Assembly (NCBI GenBank): GCA_916048095.2
Contig: OU696570.1
Coordinates: 8,126,928-8,190,927 of the forward strand
Direction: 5' to 3'
DNA: 64,000 nt
From: Sacculina carcini
Lineage: Eukaryota; Arthropoda; Thecostraca; Sacculinidae
Shown piece after piece: positions 42,705 to 53,927 of the stretch; position 1 is the first letter of the stretch, and the number at the start of each line of letters is the position of its first letter. Under the pieces are notes generated by a model, which saw only the letters and a list, made by a program, of their open reading frames with translations, was not told the origin of the DNA and searched no databases. A program made the translations under genes and the position numbers.

Positions 42705-42775
42705 GGCGGGCTTCGAACCGGGGTCATCGCATCTCCAAGCCAGTGTCTGCAGAGCTCGGCCACAGCAGCATTTTA
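42705..42775 (-). other. tRNA-like sequence, possible SINE head
   Basis: The minus strand has an A-box-like GTGGCCGAGCTCTGCAGA, a possible anticodon arm CTGGCTTGGAGATG and a good B box GGTTCGAAGCCC. The folding is imperfect, so a decayed tRNA pseudogene or SINE head is likelier than a gene. Confidence 0.4.
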
Positions 42776-42985
42776 GGGGGTGTTTAATAGGTGTATATAT
42801 AACGCTTGCTGGTGAAAACAGCTTGGGAGCCACGTTTGTCTCTCGCGCCACATTTGTATTTAAAATTACGCTTTATCTTTATCACCTTGATGGCTGTGAT
42901 TTCATCTCCTTCGGACAGACCACAGGTGCGTCAAACGGTCAACGACGATCTCAGCAGCGTCCTGAAGTAGTGTGAGAGGTGGAAT

Positions 42986-43600
42986 ATGATGCTGAACACT
43001 TCGAAATCTAAATGCTTGTTGGTTTCTAGGTCACGTACCGTTCAGCCTTCTCATGGAGCTATCCTCATAAATGACGCCCAACTCAGCGTGTGTGATGAGC
43101 TCAAAATATTGGGAGTACATGTAGACTCAAAGCTGACGTTTGAGAGTCACATTCGGAAGCTACTTTGTTCGGCATCGCGGAAACTGGGAATTATAAGAAA
43201 GGCATATCGGATGTTCGGTAGCAGCACAATCTCAAAAAGTTGTGTTCGCTGTTTCATTTTGCCAATTTTGGAGTACTGCGCCCCCGTGTGGTCTTCTGCT
43301 GCGGATTGTCACCTCAATCTCATCAACAGAGTTGTTAGAACTTGGAAGTTTCTCTGTGGTGACTTGGTTCTTGGTGATCTTTGCCATCGTCGAAAGGTCA
43401 GCAGCGTGTGCATGCTGTACAAAATCAAGCATAACGACCATCATCCGATGAGCAAGTCAATTCCTGATGATTTCGTGGCAGCAAGAAGCACACGGTTTAC
43501 ATCCAAACAACATTCTAGTGCATGGCTCCAATTCTTTGTCGTACAAAACAATTCCAACGTTGCTTTCTTCCGGCCACTGTGTCTAATTGGAACACGTTGA
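42986..43600 (+). pseudogene. LINE-B copy 2 RT C-terminal part
   Basis: Residues match the LINE-B protein from MMLNTSKSKCLLVSRSR to SKQHS, then a frameshift replaces the last 60 or so residues. There is no catalytic core. Confidence 0.9.
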
Positions 43601-43849
43601 AGGAGGAGGCTTTCTCGCAGAACGATTTGAAGAAATTCAAGGCCAAAGTAAATGAAATGCTACTGAAAGAGCGGAATTGACTGTTGAGTCTTATTAATTG
43701 TATATTTATTCATATTTATTGTTATTTATTCATGCAAATTGTTATTTATTTTATATTTATATTTATTCTTATTTTACTCTCTATTTAATTCTATTTATTA
43801 TAAGTTGTTGTTATTTATTAAATTATGCTTTTACTCAGTGTTGGCTGTT

Positions 43850-44300
43850 GTTGTTTATTGAATCATATTTAGTGTTGTTGCTGTTTATTGAATCATATTT
43901 ATTGTTGTTGTTGTTTATTGAATCATTTTTATTGTTGCTGCTGTTTATTGAATCATATTTATTGTTGTTGTTGTTTTTTGAATCATATGTATTGTTGTTG
44001 CTGTTTTTTTAATCATATTTATTGTTGTTGTCTATTGAATCATATGTATTGTTGTTGATGTTTGTTGAATCATATTTATCGGTGTTGTTGTTTATTGAAT
44101 CATATTTATTTGTGTTGTTGTTACTTATTGAATCATATTTATTGTTGTTGTTGTTTATTGAATCACATTTATTGGTGTTGTTGTTTATTGAATCATATTT
44201 ATTTGCGTTGTTGTTACTTATTGAATCATATTTATATTTATTTGCGTTGTTGTTACTTATTGAATCATATTTATATTTATTGTTGGATGTTTCTTATTGA
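43850..44300 (+). repeat. expanded tandem repeat in LINE-B copy 2 3' UTR
   Basis: About 13 units of the TTTATTGAATCATATTTATT type, compared with about eight in copy 1. Confidence 0.9.
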
Positions 44301-44591
44301 ATAATATTTATTGTTCTTGATTGTTATTTATTACTTATTTATTTATATTTATTCTTATTTATTGATGGCTGTTATTTACTGAATCACATATTTATTGTAG
44401 ATTGTCATTATTTATTGAGGTACGTGGGCGGAGTGACATTATGGATTGTTATCGGATGATGGTTTATTATTTATTGTTATTTATATATTATTTTCTTTTC
44501 AAATCACTTTCTAGACTTTTTTTCTTTTCGAACTCTCTTTCTCTTTGAATATTTTGGGCGCTTCCGGTACATGGGGCCACCTTAGGGTGGC

Positions 44592-44720
44592 CCCAATATA
44601 TATTATATTATAATATTATATTTATTATATTATATATTATATTATTATTATATTATATAATATATTAATATAATATTATATTATATTATAATATATTAAA
44701 AATAATAATAATAATTTTGC
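44592..44720. repeat. AT-only low-complexity tract
   Basis: TATAT/ATTATA repeats, then AATAATAATAAT. Confidence 0.95.
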
Positions 44721-44950
44721 GTCACATTTGACCTTAAAATTACTTTGTTTGTCTTAAATAATAATTTTGCGTCACATTTGTCCTTAAAATTGCTTTGTTT
44801 GTCTCTAAAAACTATTTCATGTCACATTTGTCTCTTTATCGACACATTGTCTCCTCTGCGTCATATTTGTCTCTAAACACTATTTTATGTCACATTTGCT
44901 TGCGCCGCATTTGTATTTTAAATATATTTTCGCGTCACATTTACTTTATT
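44720..44950. repeat. degenerate tandem repeat (GCGTCACATTTGTC)
   Basis: About five loosely repeated units of 45-60 bases (CGTCACATTTGTCCTTAAAATTG and variants). A related unit (CGCGCCACATTTGTATTTAA) lies at 42846-42875, so LINE-B copy 2 seems inserted in this array. Confidence 0.6.
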
Positions 44951-45229
44951 TACAGTTAAGAGTCGCTAATATACATCCCTTCTATACCTTACCCTTTACC
45001 GGTCGTAAATTACCAAAATTAACACCAAATTAATTTAACATGTTGAAGTTTTAATTAAAAAAAATTTATTGGTATTGATCGGTGTTTGTATATGGAAACA
45101 ATTTTGAACACTTGATTGCTAAAGGCCTGTCGATATATTTTTTCAAACATATTTTTTGGGTATATACAATCACACATTACTTTTTTGGTTAGTGTCATTT
45201 AGTTAGTGTCATTTGGTTAGTGCTCGGTT

Positions 45230-45365
45230 AAGATCAGTCTGAATATGTCGTACGTTTGATATATGGAGTCTCCAATCCATCCGCCCGTACAGTTTATAGC
45301 GCTTGCGCTCTTCCTGCGTCACTTTGTTAGTTTTGTTCAATAATAATAATAATAATAATTTCACA
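45230..45365 (+). mobile_element. possible LINE 3' end with TAA tail
   Basis: A short 3'-end-like segment with (AAT)n at 45343-45362. No coding remains; class unclear. Confidence 0.35.
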
Positions 45366-45487
45366 TCATGTGCAATATCCCAGAGAGTTGTGTGAATCTC
45401 CCTGGTCATTTGTTGTTTTGTTCCTCGTTTGTATAATTCAATTCCATCTCATATTTTTCTATATCCCCCTTTTCTCCGCTTTCGCTT

Positions 45488-45915
45488 TGTGGCGTATGCG
45501 TGTATGTGCGTGTATGCAAGTGTAACGTGTGTGTGTAAGCAAGTGTAATGTGTGCGTGTATGTGTGTAAGCAAGTGTAGACTATTCGTGTCTGTGTGTAT
45601 GTAAGCAGTGTGGCAGTTTGTGCGAATGTTTGTGAAGCTTGTATGTATGAACGCTTGTATGTTGGTCTGTAGCCCTAAGTGTCAGTGTGATTGTGCGTGT
45701 GAGAATCATGGTGTAGGTTTGTGTGTGAGTCAATGTGTATGTGTGCGTGTGTGCACCGTTTCACGTCACGTGACCGAAGGTTATTTATTCCATGACTAAG
45801 AACAGCAATGGGAATTCCAGGCCAGTCATTCGTCAGGTATTGAGCTGTTCTTGTCCGGTGCCACAATACACCCAGCTTTATCTGTGCCACCTTTATATGT
45901 GGCTTGACCACCACA
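45488..45915 (+). repeat. 5' LTR of Gypsy-2
   Basis: TG-rich in its first half (GTGTGTAAGCAAGTG repeats); starts TG and ends CA. Confidence 0.95.
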
Positions 45916-45953
45916 TATTGGTGCCCCGAGTGAGGATCAATCGGTGAGCCTTC

Positions 45954-46793
45954 ATGTTGTATTATTCTCGCTCTCATTCTGTTAAGATGGCTACGCCGAT
46001 GGAGGATGTAGAACCTGTTTCGAACCCGTTTTTCCCAACGGCACTGGTGGCTGTTAAACCTCCACAGTTCAGTCCTGAGTCAGTGAAGGGTTGGACAGCA
46101 AACATGGACGCTCAATTCCATTTGGCGAAGATAATAGCCGAAGAGACACGGTATTTTCACGCCGTGGCGGCATTGCCACCTGCTGTGACATCGCGCATCA
46201 GCCCACAGGTAATGGAAAGCCATAGTTACTCGCAGCTCAAGGAAGCGTTGGAGAACATGGTTTCCAAGACAAAATCCGAAGTATTCGAGGATCTTCTCTC
46301 CAGGTTGACATTGGCAGGCCGCCCCTCAGCAGCGCTATCGGAGCTCCGGCGGACGGCGGCCAGTGTAGGGGCTGGAGATGACCTGGTGCGGCACAAGTTC
46401 TTAAAATCATTGCCGCCTGCGATTACTTCCGCCCTGGCAGCGCAGCAGGACTTATCGCTGGAGCAGATGGGACCATTGGCGGATGAGCTAGTACCGCTGG
46501 TGAGCTCACCGTGCATGTCCGTGGATAACATTCGCGGGATATCAGCATCAAGTTCACAGCAACGGCATCAGGGGCAGGAGCGAGCTGCCAATAGCCGGCG
46601 TGAATATATGCATGCTGGTCTGCGTCCCTTTCGGCGTGGTCAGCGCCCACAGGTGTGCCGGGCACACATATTCTTCGGTGAGCAGGCCCGCACCAGTAAG
46701 CCGTGGTGTCGCTGGCCAAACAAAAACCCGGATATTCAGGTTGAGCCATCGTCTCGCTCAGCGTCGCCAGCTCGCCAGCAGCCGGAAAACTGA
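45954..46793 (+). CDS. Gypsy-2 Gag (279 aa)
   Basis: Structural protein of the element. The in-frame Met at 45987 (MATPMEDVEP) is a likelier start than 45954. Landmarks: KPPQFSPESVKGWTANMDAQ, FHAVAALPPAV, LKEALENMVSKTKSEVFEDL and a Ser/Arg-rich end. The nucleic-acid-binding motif reads CRAHIFFGEQARTSKPWC: C-x2-H-x9-S-x3-C. Compared with the CHCC motif of Gypsy-1, the third ligand is Ser. The downstream pol frame is shifted relative to gag, with a gap of 14 bases, so pol is probably expressed by frameshifting or reinitiation. Confidence 0.88.
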   Translation: MLYYSRSHSVKMATPMEDVEPVSNPFFPTALVAVKPPQFSPESVKGWTANMDAQFHLAKIIAEETRYFHAVAALPPAVTSRISPQVMESHSYSQLKEALENMVSKTKSEVFEDLLSRLTLAGRPSAALSELRRTAASVGAGDDLVRHKFLKSLPPAITSALAAQQDLSLEQMGPLADELVPLVSSPCMSVDNIRGISASSSQQRHQGQERAANSRREYMHAGLRPFRRGQRPQVCRAHIFFGEQARTSKPWCRWPNKNPDIQVEPSSRSASPARQQPEN

Positions 46794-46807
46794 CTGGGCT
46801 GGTAGGC

Positions 46808-48976
46808 TTGGCTGTGACAGCACACCTGCCCCTCTTGCAGATCACAGCAGTCGTGTACGCTCGCAAAGTAAACTTCATCGTCGATACAGGGGCGGCGGTA
46901 TCCATTTTACCTCCGTCAGTGGTGTCGGTGACAACAGTTCAGCCTAGTGCTGTGAGTCTCAGCTCGGCCGCAGGTCAATCTATCAGCGTGCACGGTGAAG
47001 TAAATTCGCAGCTGGGTGTACGCTGCCTACGTCGCGAATTTTCATGGACGTTTGTTGTTGCTGAAGTGACACAGCCGATAATAGGGCAAGATTTTCTCGC
47101 ACATTTCGGCCTCGTTGTTGATTGCCGACGCCGGCGAGTTTATGACCCGAGCACTAAAATGGCAACAGAGTGTGCGGTCTCCCAAGTGGCTTCATGTGGC
47201 TTGGTCGTTAACGACATCTCGCCGCTACCGACAGATATTCAGCATCCACTTGGCCAGTTCCCAGCACTGACGTCTACTGCTGCTGCAAATGCATCGCCTG
47301 ATGTTAGCTGCAGTGTCACTCATTCCATCGATACGGGTAGTGCAGCGCCGACGTTTGCGTCTCCTCGTCGGCTCAACCAGGAACGCGAAGAAGCGGTCAA
47401 GCGTGTGTTTAACGACCTGCTACGACAAGGAGTTGATCGCCCATCAAACTCACTGTGGGCATCGCCACTCCTCCTCGTGCCAAAACGGACACCAGGTGAG
47501 TGGCGTGTCACCGGTGATTATCGGGCGTTGAACGCTCGCACGATTCCGGATCGGTACCAGCTGCCTCACATATATGATATGTCTTCGAGAATACACGGCA
47601 AGTCCGTGTTTAGCAAAATAGACCTGGTGAAAGCCTATTATAACGTTCCAATGGCGGAGCGTGACATTCCGAAAACCGCGGTGACTACTCTGTTCGGGCT
47701 GTACGAGTACGTTTATATGCCGCTCGGTTTGAGAAACAGCGGGGCGACATTTCAGCGGTTCATGGATAATGCATTTCGTCATCTAACGTGCGCATTCGTG
47801 TACCTGGACGACGTTTTGATCTATTCTGACAACGCCAAACAGCACGCAGTCGACCTCGCCGCTGTGTTTGATATGCTTCAGCAGCACCGCCTCCGGCTGG
47901 CGTTGGAAAAATGCCAGTTCTTTTGCGACTGTGTTCAGTTCCTCGGCCACGAGATCAGCGCCAACGGTATCGGCCCTCCGCGTGAACGTGTGTCAGCAAT
48001 TGCTGAGTTGCAGCGCCCAAATGACATCGCCGGTCTGCGCAGATTCTTGGGCATGATCGGATTTTACCGAAGGATGGTGCCACATTTCTCAGATATCGCG
48101 TTTCCGCTGACCGAGATATTCCGAAAACAGCCAAAGAATGTGCCGCTGGAGTGGACGCAGGCCGCTGAGGAAGCATTTGACGCACTCAAGAGTGCCCTGT
48201 CGCAAGTGTGTCTGCTGGTCGCTCCTAACCCAGCGGTTGAGATCTACCATCTCGTCACGGACTGTTCGTCTCACGCTGCCGGTGCTGCGCTTCATCAGAT
48301 CGTTAACGGTTTTCCGAAGCCGACTGCATTTTTCTCCAAAAAACTGTCACAGCCACTACAGAAATATGCAGTCTTTGATCGGGAGCTGCTGGCAGCATAT
48401 CTGGCCGTGCTACATTTCCGACATACCCTAGAAGGTCGACACGTCGTCTTATTCACGGACCATAAACCACTGGTCGGAGCATTTTACACTTCGAAGCCGG
48501 CAAAATTGGACCGACAACAGCGCCATCTATCCGTGTTGGCAGAATTCGTCTCTGACGTGCAGCACGTGAAAGGCGCAGATAACGTCGTTGCCGACTGCCT
48601 GTCGCGACCAGCGTGTGCCGTGAACGTTGACGTCTGGGATCTCCCTGCTCTGGCAGCAGCTCAGGCGTTCGACGAAGAGACGCAGAGAAACCTGTCTCGT
48701 CTCAAAGCGTTCGAGATTAGTGGAGACCACCCTCTCTACTGCGACATGTCAACGACACAGCCGCGACCTTTCGTGCCAGGCCCTCTACGGGAGACAATTT
48801 TCGCTCATCTTCACGGCATTTTACATCCCGGCATGCAAGGAAGCATCAAGCTAATCAAAAGCAGATATTGCTGGCCATCATTGGACCATGACGTCAAATC
48901 ATGGGTAAAAACATGCTTGGCGTGCCAGAGATCGAAGGTCCATCGACACAAAGCCGCCGCCGACGTCGTTCAGTGA
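46808..48976 (+). CDS. Gypsy-2 Pol: protease, RT, RNase H, integrase start (722 aa)
   Basis: Aspartic protease with FIVDTGAAVSIL (active-site DTG at 26-28) and IIGQDFLAHFGLVVD. RT from about 205 to 410: GDYRALNARTIPDRY, FSKIDLVKAYYNVPM, MPLGLRNSGATFQRF, catalytic VYLDDVLIYS (YLDD 332-335) and FLGHEISANGIG. RNase H at about 425-545 with LVTDCSSHAAGAAL, FDRELLAAYLAV and LFTDHKPLVGAF. The integrase zinc-binding part is HLHGILHPGMQGS with CLACQRSK. The frame is unbroken to a TGA at 48974-48976, after which the integrase core continues in another frame. Confidence 0.93.
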   Translation: MAVTAHLPLLQITAVVYARKVNFIVDTGAAVSILPPSVVSVTTVQPSAVSLSSAAGQSISVHGEVNSQLGVRCLRREFSWTFVVAEVTQPIIGQDFLAHFGLVVDCRRRRVYDPSTKMATECAVSQVASCGLVVNDISPLPTDIQHPLGQFPALTSTAAANASPDVSCSVTHSIDTGSAAPTFASPRRLNQEREEAVKRVFNDLLRQGVDRPSNSLWASPLLLVPKRTPGEWRVTGDYRALNARTIPDRYQLPHIYDMSSRIHGKSVFSKIDLVKAYYNVPMAERDIPKTAVTTLFGLYEYVYMPLGLRNSGATFQRFMDNAFRHLTCAFVYLDDVLIYSDNAKQHAVDLAAVFDMLQQHRLRLALEKCQFFCDCVQFLGHEISANGIGPPRERVSAIAELQRPNDIAGLRRFLGMIGFYRRMVPHFSDIAFPLTEIFRKQPKNVPLEWTQAAEEAFDALKSALSQVCLLVAPNPAVEIYHLVTDCSSHAAGAALHQIVNGFPKPTAFFSKKLSQPLQKYAVFDRELLAAYLAVLHFRHTLEGRHVVLFTDHKPLVGAFYTSKPAKLDRQQRHLSVLAEFVSDVQHVKGADNVVADCLSRPACAVNVDVWDLPALAAAQAFDEETQRNLSRLKAFEISGDHPLYCDMSTTQPRPFVPGPLRETIFAHLHGILHPGMQGSIKLIKSRYCWPSLDHDVKSWVKTCLACQRSKVHRHKAAADVVQ

Positions 48977-49878
48977 GTCTGATGGTCGTTTCGAGACCGT
49001 TCACATGGACATCGTGGGACCGTGACCGCCAATGCAGATGCCAGGACATCATTTTGTAAATCATTTCCGATTTGTGCTGACCCTGCTTGACCGAGCATCG
49101 AAGTTGATTGAAGCTGTCTCATTGGCTGACATCACCGCCGAGACAGTAGCACGGTCATTCGTCGAGTCTTGGGTGTCTCGTTTCGGTGTACCGGTGTACA
49201 TCGTCACCGACCGCGGCAAGCAGTTTGAGGCCGATATGCTCAAGCAAATGGCGACGGTCATCGGTTTCCACCGGCTGCGAACAGCCGCATATCACCCACA
49301 GTCCAATGAAAGCTGCGATAATGGCACGCCGCCAGGATAGGTTGGCCGCCCTGCCCGTCGTGCTATTAGGCATGCGGATGCTGCCATCAGACGCAGGGGT
49401 GTCGCCGTTCAGCGCAGTGACGGGAACCGAGCTGATGTACCCACGTGTACTCGTCAACCCAGCAGCGTCCGCCACTGTGCAACACAAGTTTGTGAAGGAA
49501 TTAGCACACCGCATGTCTGACGTCGATTTTCGTCGCCTGTCCGAGGGCTCAGCACACCGCGAGACAACTGCACACATTCCAATGGATCTCGACCGATGTA
49601 CGCACGTATGGGTACGTGTGGACCGAGTGCGTCACGCGCTGGAAGCGCCGTACCACGGCCCGTTCCGCGTGATTCACCGTGGACCAGTCGTGTTCGCAAT
49701 TGAGCTACCGTCTGGCGCAACCAACACGGTTTCTATCGCCCGGTTAAAGCCGGCCGTGCTGCCACACGCTGACACACCAGCTATCAGTCAGCATTTCACT
49801 GATCAGACAGTGTCTAGTCGAACAAGCTCAGGGCGTACAGTGCGTTTTAAACGCAAACCTGATTTCTATTATTTTTGA
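48977..49878 (+). pseudogene. Gypsy-2 integrase core and C-terminus (broken)
   Basis: After the stop, the core continues as SDGRFETVHMDIVGP (first catalytic Asp) in a shifted frame, a TGA at about 49022, then LTLLDRASKLIEAV and IVTDRGKQFEAD (second Asp). At HPQSN (about 49310) a short deletion removes the block that carries the catalytic Glu and shifts the frame to 49317-49878, which encodes the rest (PVVLLGMRMLPSDAGVSPF, then FRVIHRGPVVFAIEL) and ends YYF. No functional integrase can be made. Confidence 0.88.
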
Positions 49879-50253
49879 TGTTTGCTTCATTTACATTTAG
49901 TCACATTTTGTAAACTTCTAGTCAGTTTGCGCAAAATTATTGTTTTGCGCGATTTATCGATCTGCTGTGGATTCGTGTTGGCATAATTCATGTTTGTTGT
50001 TATTTAATCATGGTTTATTGTTAATTCGTGTTGACATGATTGTTGTAATTGTTATAGCGTGGCAATGATTAGTTCAATTCGTACAGTGCTGTAACACATT
50101 TGCACACGTATGCACGTTATTTGCTGTGATTTTCATTGTGTGCAGTAAGCGCTAGGTTCCTGCGATCACACCTATGTATTGCCTTGTACTTCATTGTCAA
50201 GTTCAACCGCGTTGTTATTGTTTTGATTGTTCCGCAACTGTCAGGGGAGTGAC

Positions 50254-50681
50254 TGTGGCGTATGCGTGGGTGTGCGTGTATGCAAGTGTAACGTCTGTGT
50301 GTAAGCAAGTGTAATGTGTGCGTGTATGTGTGTAAGCAGGTGTAGAGTATGCGTGTCTGTGTGTATATAAGCAGTGTGGCAGTTTGTGCGAATGTGTGTG
50401 AAGCTTGTGTGTATGAACGTTTGTATGTTGGTCTGTAGCCCTAAGTGTCAGTGTGATTGTGCGTGTGAGAATCATGGTGTAGGTTTGTGTGTGAGTCAAT
50501 GTGTATGTGTGCGTGTGTGCACCGTTTCACGTCACGTGACCGAAGGTTATTTAATCCATGACTAAGAACAGCAATGGGAATTCCAGGCCAGTCATTCGTC
50601 AGGTATTGAGATGTTCTTGTCCGGTGCCGCAATACATCCAGCTTTATCTATGTCATCTTTATATGTGGCTTGACCACCACA
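50254..50681 (+). repeat. 3' LTR of Gypsy-2
   Basis: Same length as the 5' LTR, with roughly 17-18 differences by eye, so the insertion is not very recent. Confidence 0.95.
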
Positions 50682-50689
50682 GCTTCATA

Positions 50690-52230
50690 TATGTGCATAT
50701 ACTTATTCTCCAAATATTTTAATCCCACATTGTCTTACACTCTATGATAAAACTTTAGCCGCTCAAAGTGCACACTCATATTTTGCTTGTTTTTGCTTTC
50801 GCGTATTCTTGTACCCTATCATAAATTGTTCGATCTCCGATCTCTACCTGATTACCTTTGCACTGAAAATTTGACTCAAGTTCTTATTTTTCCTGTGTAT
50901 GTATTCTCATGATTATTTATTGCCCTCTGTGGTTGTCTCATATTGCGTCGACGTGTAGCTGTTTTTTTGGCCTGACCTATTTTTGTTCTTTTTGAATCGC
51001 ACCACTGATGTTATGTTCGCTAAATCAAATGCATGGTGTTGTTAAAGGTTGATGTGAAAGTTCTAAATTGGTGTATATATTTTAGTTTTTATTTCAACTA
51101 AATCTTCAATTGTATTCAAATTATCCTTTAAAAGTGTTATTTGTATAACGAACTCATTATATTGCATTATGAGTTTACTTTTTTATTCATTACTTTATGA
51201 GCTGACCATTGCATGCAAACTTTCGGCTTATTAAAATGATGTGCGCGATGTATATAGATTCATTGCATAAACTTGAACTAAATCTTGTCAACGTACAAAA
51301 AACAGTTTGTAGACATCATATGTATTTTTGCGCATGTGTTCATAGACAAATAGGCGGGCAAGATGTTTTCAATGTTTGAGTATGGACGCTATGGATCAGA
51401 TTGTTGTTGTTGTTGAGTAGATTTTGAAAGACGGAAGACCTTGTAGAGACAGCGTAGATGCCGTCAGATGTCAGGCTTTGGATCAAGTAACTTGCGCCAT
51501 GCAGTTTATGTTAATACCTGTACTCAATAGGTTGGCGTAGATGAAGTCGGATGCCAGGCATTGGGTCAGGTAGTTTGCGTCGTGCATATTGCCAGTACGT
51601 GATGTAAGTTTAATACGTGGAGTGTCGGCGTCAGGACTAGATACTGTTCATGTCTCTCGGTGTTGAGTTTCGATTGGTGATGCTGTAGGAGTAGTATCAT
51701 GAACACTAGTCGTCCGATTCCTTGATGGTGAATCCTTGTGCAGGTACCCTTCACAGTCTACAAGCATGATCACAGTATAAAAGTGTATTGTTGATAGCAG
51801 AATAGGCACAAAAACAGAATCGTGCATATCCTTGCACAAAGAGAGCAGTACTGTCACACACTCCAGAGTTTGACCTCTGAATCACAGTCTAGTGTTTACA
51901 AATGTGAGGTTTGTTTATGTAAGCGTAAGGCCCGGTTTTTTTCGGTTCATAGGGTTAAAACACTAGACTTTCTTATGTCACTGCCCCTCTCAAATACTTA
52001 TTATTTTCAACTTAGAAATAATCGCTGTCATACAATAGTATATTGTTATACCAAGTTGATTCCAAGGCGAGACTTTACCAAAAGACCTCTGCGAAAAACC
52101 GCCCATGGAGATATTCATAGGAGGTATGACGTGCATGTCGGTGGCAATAAGTATTTAAAGCTTGAATAAATTATGTCACTGTAGTTAAATATTTACACGC
52201 CAGCAAATTTACCCACTGTATTCCCACGCG
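50690..52230. other. no gene recognised
   Basis: AT-rich. The open frame 51822-52169 has a few Cys residues (KCEVCLCKRK) but matches no family I know. A (TTG)n tract lies near 51402-51416. Confidence 0.5.
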
Positions 52231-52261
52231 CACACCCAATCACCAACATACTCAGGTCACA

Positions 52262-52340
52262 ACTCAGGCACACACGCCAAACCATTACAGACACACACGC
52301 CAAACCATTACAGGCACACACGCCAAACCATTGCAGACAC
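52262..52340. repeat. tandem repeat, unit CACACACGCCAAACCATTA
   Basis: Three and a half copies, in what may be the LTR of the minus-strand element at 52.4-55.6 kb. Confidence 0.85.
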
Positions 52341-52527
52341 ACTAGGCCGTGTCACACGGATCACGTGACTGTGACGTCACAGGCACAGCTACGCATGCGC
52401 ACAACACACCTGACAACTACACCTCCCCATGATATATAATATCAAACGATAAATATAGAGTACATGAGTGGCGAACATTTACGCGAAGTTTGGGTGAGCT
52501 ACATGTACACAACAACACACAGAAACA

Positions 52528-53560
52528 TTACACGAAATCATCGAGAAATCGACGAGGAACCCGACGGACTCGTTCACTGCGCCGAAGACTTGGTACCGTT
52601 GCGAAGACGAAGGTAGCTACAGGTAACGGTAACGCTGAGGAAGACGAGGTTCCTGCGCTGCGCCCAGCTGACGGATGGATGCAGCACTCCAGGAGCGCGA
52701 CGCCGTTAGAAACTATTTTGCCAAAAAAAGTCCAGAACGAAGTATTATAGGACGACGGTGAGACGCGACGTCTCGATGCCGACATGACCCTGTACGGAGA
52801 GGTCAACCACGAGACGTCGAAGCAGCTGCTGTCCGAGCACAACCTGCAGTTGATGTTGATGAAGACTTGGTACAGGAGGAACCATCTGGATCTCAGCGGC
52901 ATCTGTAGCACCCTCGGCCCTTGGAGTTGTTTCTGACTACTCAGCAACGTCTTTTAGCTGCCTCGGTGACACCCACAGGGCTGCGCCGCTGTCATCATCC
53001 GGAGTACCCGCGTGACCAGGCTCACTGCGTAGGTCAGTTCTGAACCTCGGCCGCACATCGCGCACGTGCCGCGGCACTCCGTCGACGTCAACAACCTGCT
53101 CCGAGACGACTCCAGTGATGGCAGCAGGGCGAGACTGTTCCGTGCACCGGGTTCCGCGCTGACGCACCCAGACCTTGTCATCAAGGCGGTAGCCCGGCTA
53201 CGCATCACTTGGTGCAGTTTCGGGCGAGACGCGTTGAGCCACTCCGTCTGCGAAGACTCCAGTCGTAGTGGGCCGATGTACATGCACACAGTCTCGTACC
53301 ATATACTTGTACACAACGGCAGCGGGCGCAGGCAGCGAGTCTCGAGGTGTGACGTTGTATATGTGTACGGCTTCAGCGATACTACATCCCTTGCTGGCCG
53401 CGAGAACCTCAACTGATTTATGGTCCCGCTCAACTATGGCGTTACCACTTGGCGCATGCTCGGCGCGGAACCGCAGGCTCACACCCCAACTGGCAGCAGA
53501 CGCAGCAAATTGGTGGCTGCGAAACACAGTGTGATTGTCGCACAGCAGTTCTTCACTCAA
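52528..53560 (-). pseudogene. integrase second half and tail of the minus-strand LTR element
   Basis: Frame 53198-53560 has LLCDNHTVFRSHQF (second catalytic Asp in DN), SGNAIVERDHKSVEV (catalytic Glu) and AVHIYNVTPRDSL. Later frames (52937-53230) show VVDVDGVPRHVRDVRPRF and end in an Arg-rich tail. Frameshifts separate the pieces. Confidence 0.8.
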
Positions 53561-53927
53561 TAAACTCGCTCAAAAAAACACCGCGTTCAAAAAACACGTG
53601 CTTCAGTTGCTCCACAGCGGTGTCAGCATCTGGTTTGCGCAGAGGCTTCCACACACTGAATCGCGATGGCCTGCAATCAACTATGAACAAATATTGCGCT
53701 CGCCCCCAGCTTGTGATGTCGATGGCGAGACGCGACCACGTTGTTTCCACACCAAGCTCGCCATGTCTCCACTCTACTGGAGCTGGGTTCACTGACCGGC
53801 ATATATCGTAGCTGCTCACCACCGACTGCACCTCCGACCGTGTCACTCGCGGCGATATCTCCCGCTTGGCGAAATGCAATGTGCGCCGCAAACTGGGGTG
53901 GACTGCACTAGCGTGCAGGTCGGCCAC
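53553..53927 (-). pseudogene. integrase first half of the minus-strand LTR element
   Basis: ADLHASAVHPSLRRTLHFAK and VVSSYDICRSVNPAPVEW form the zinc-binding region; RLAIDITSWGRAQYLFIVD holds the first catalytic Asp. The frame breaks near FFERGVFLSE, and the second half resumes in another frame. Confidence 0.82.

Larger units (their letters stand above)
42884..44600 (+). mobile_element. LINE-B copy 2, 5'-truncated
   Basis: Almost identical to 14009-15516. It starts within the RT just after the YADD block (CACCTTGATGGCTGTGATTTC). It has an in-frame TAG where copy 1 has Trp (42967-42969) and a frameshift near 43515. It keeps the 3' tandem repeat and ends inside the terminal hairpin, which here reads GGGGCCACCTTAGGGTGGCC. 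Confidence 0.92.
45488..50681 (+). mobile_element. Gypsy-2: full-length Ty3/Gypsy element, CsRn1-like
   Basis: LTRs of 428 bp (45488-45915 and 50254-50681, both TGTGGCG...CCACCACA, about 96% alike by eye) are flanked by the 4-bp target duplication GCTT (45484-45487 and 50682-50685). The order gag, protease, RT, RNase H, integrase is that of Ty3/Gypsy. A primer-binding-like TTGGTGCCCC starts three bases after the 5' LTR, and a purine-rich AGGGGAGTGAC precedes the 3' LTR. Integrase is broken, so this copy cannot move by itself. Confidence 0.95.

Noticed and set aside
51822-52169. 115-codon frame with KCEVCLCKRK
   Set aside because: Only a few Cys residues; no clear domain, start context or splice evidence.
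53066-53811. Plus-strand open frames over the minus-strand LTR element
   Set aside because: They are shadows of the RNase H/integrase coding strand in GC-rich DNA.
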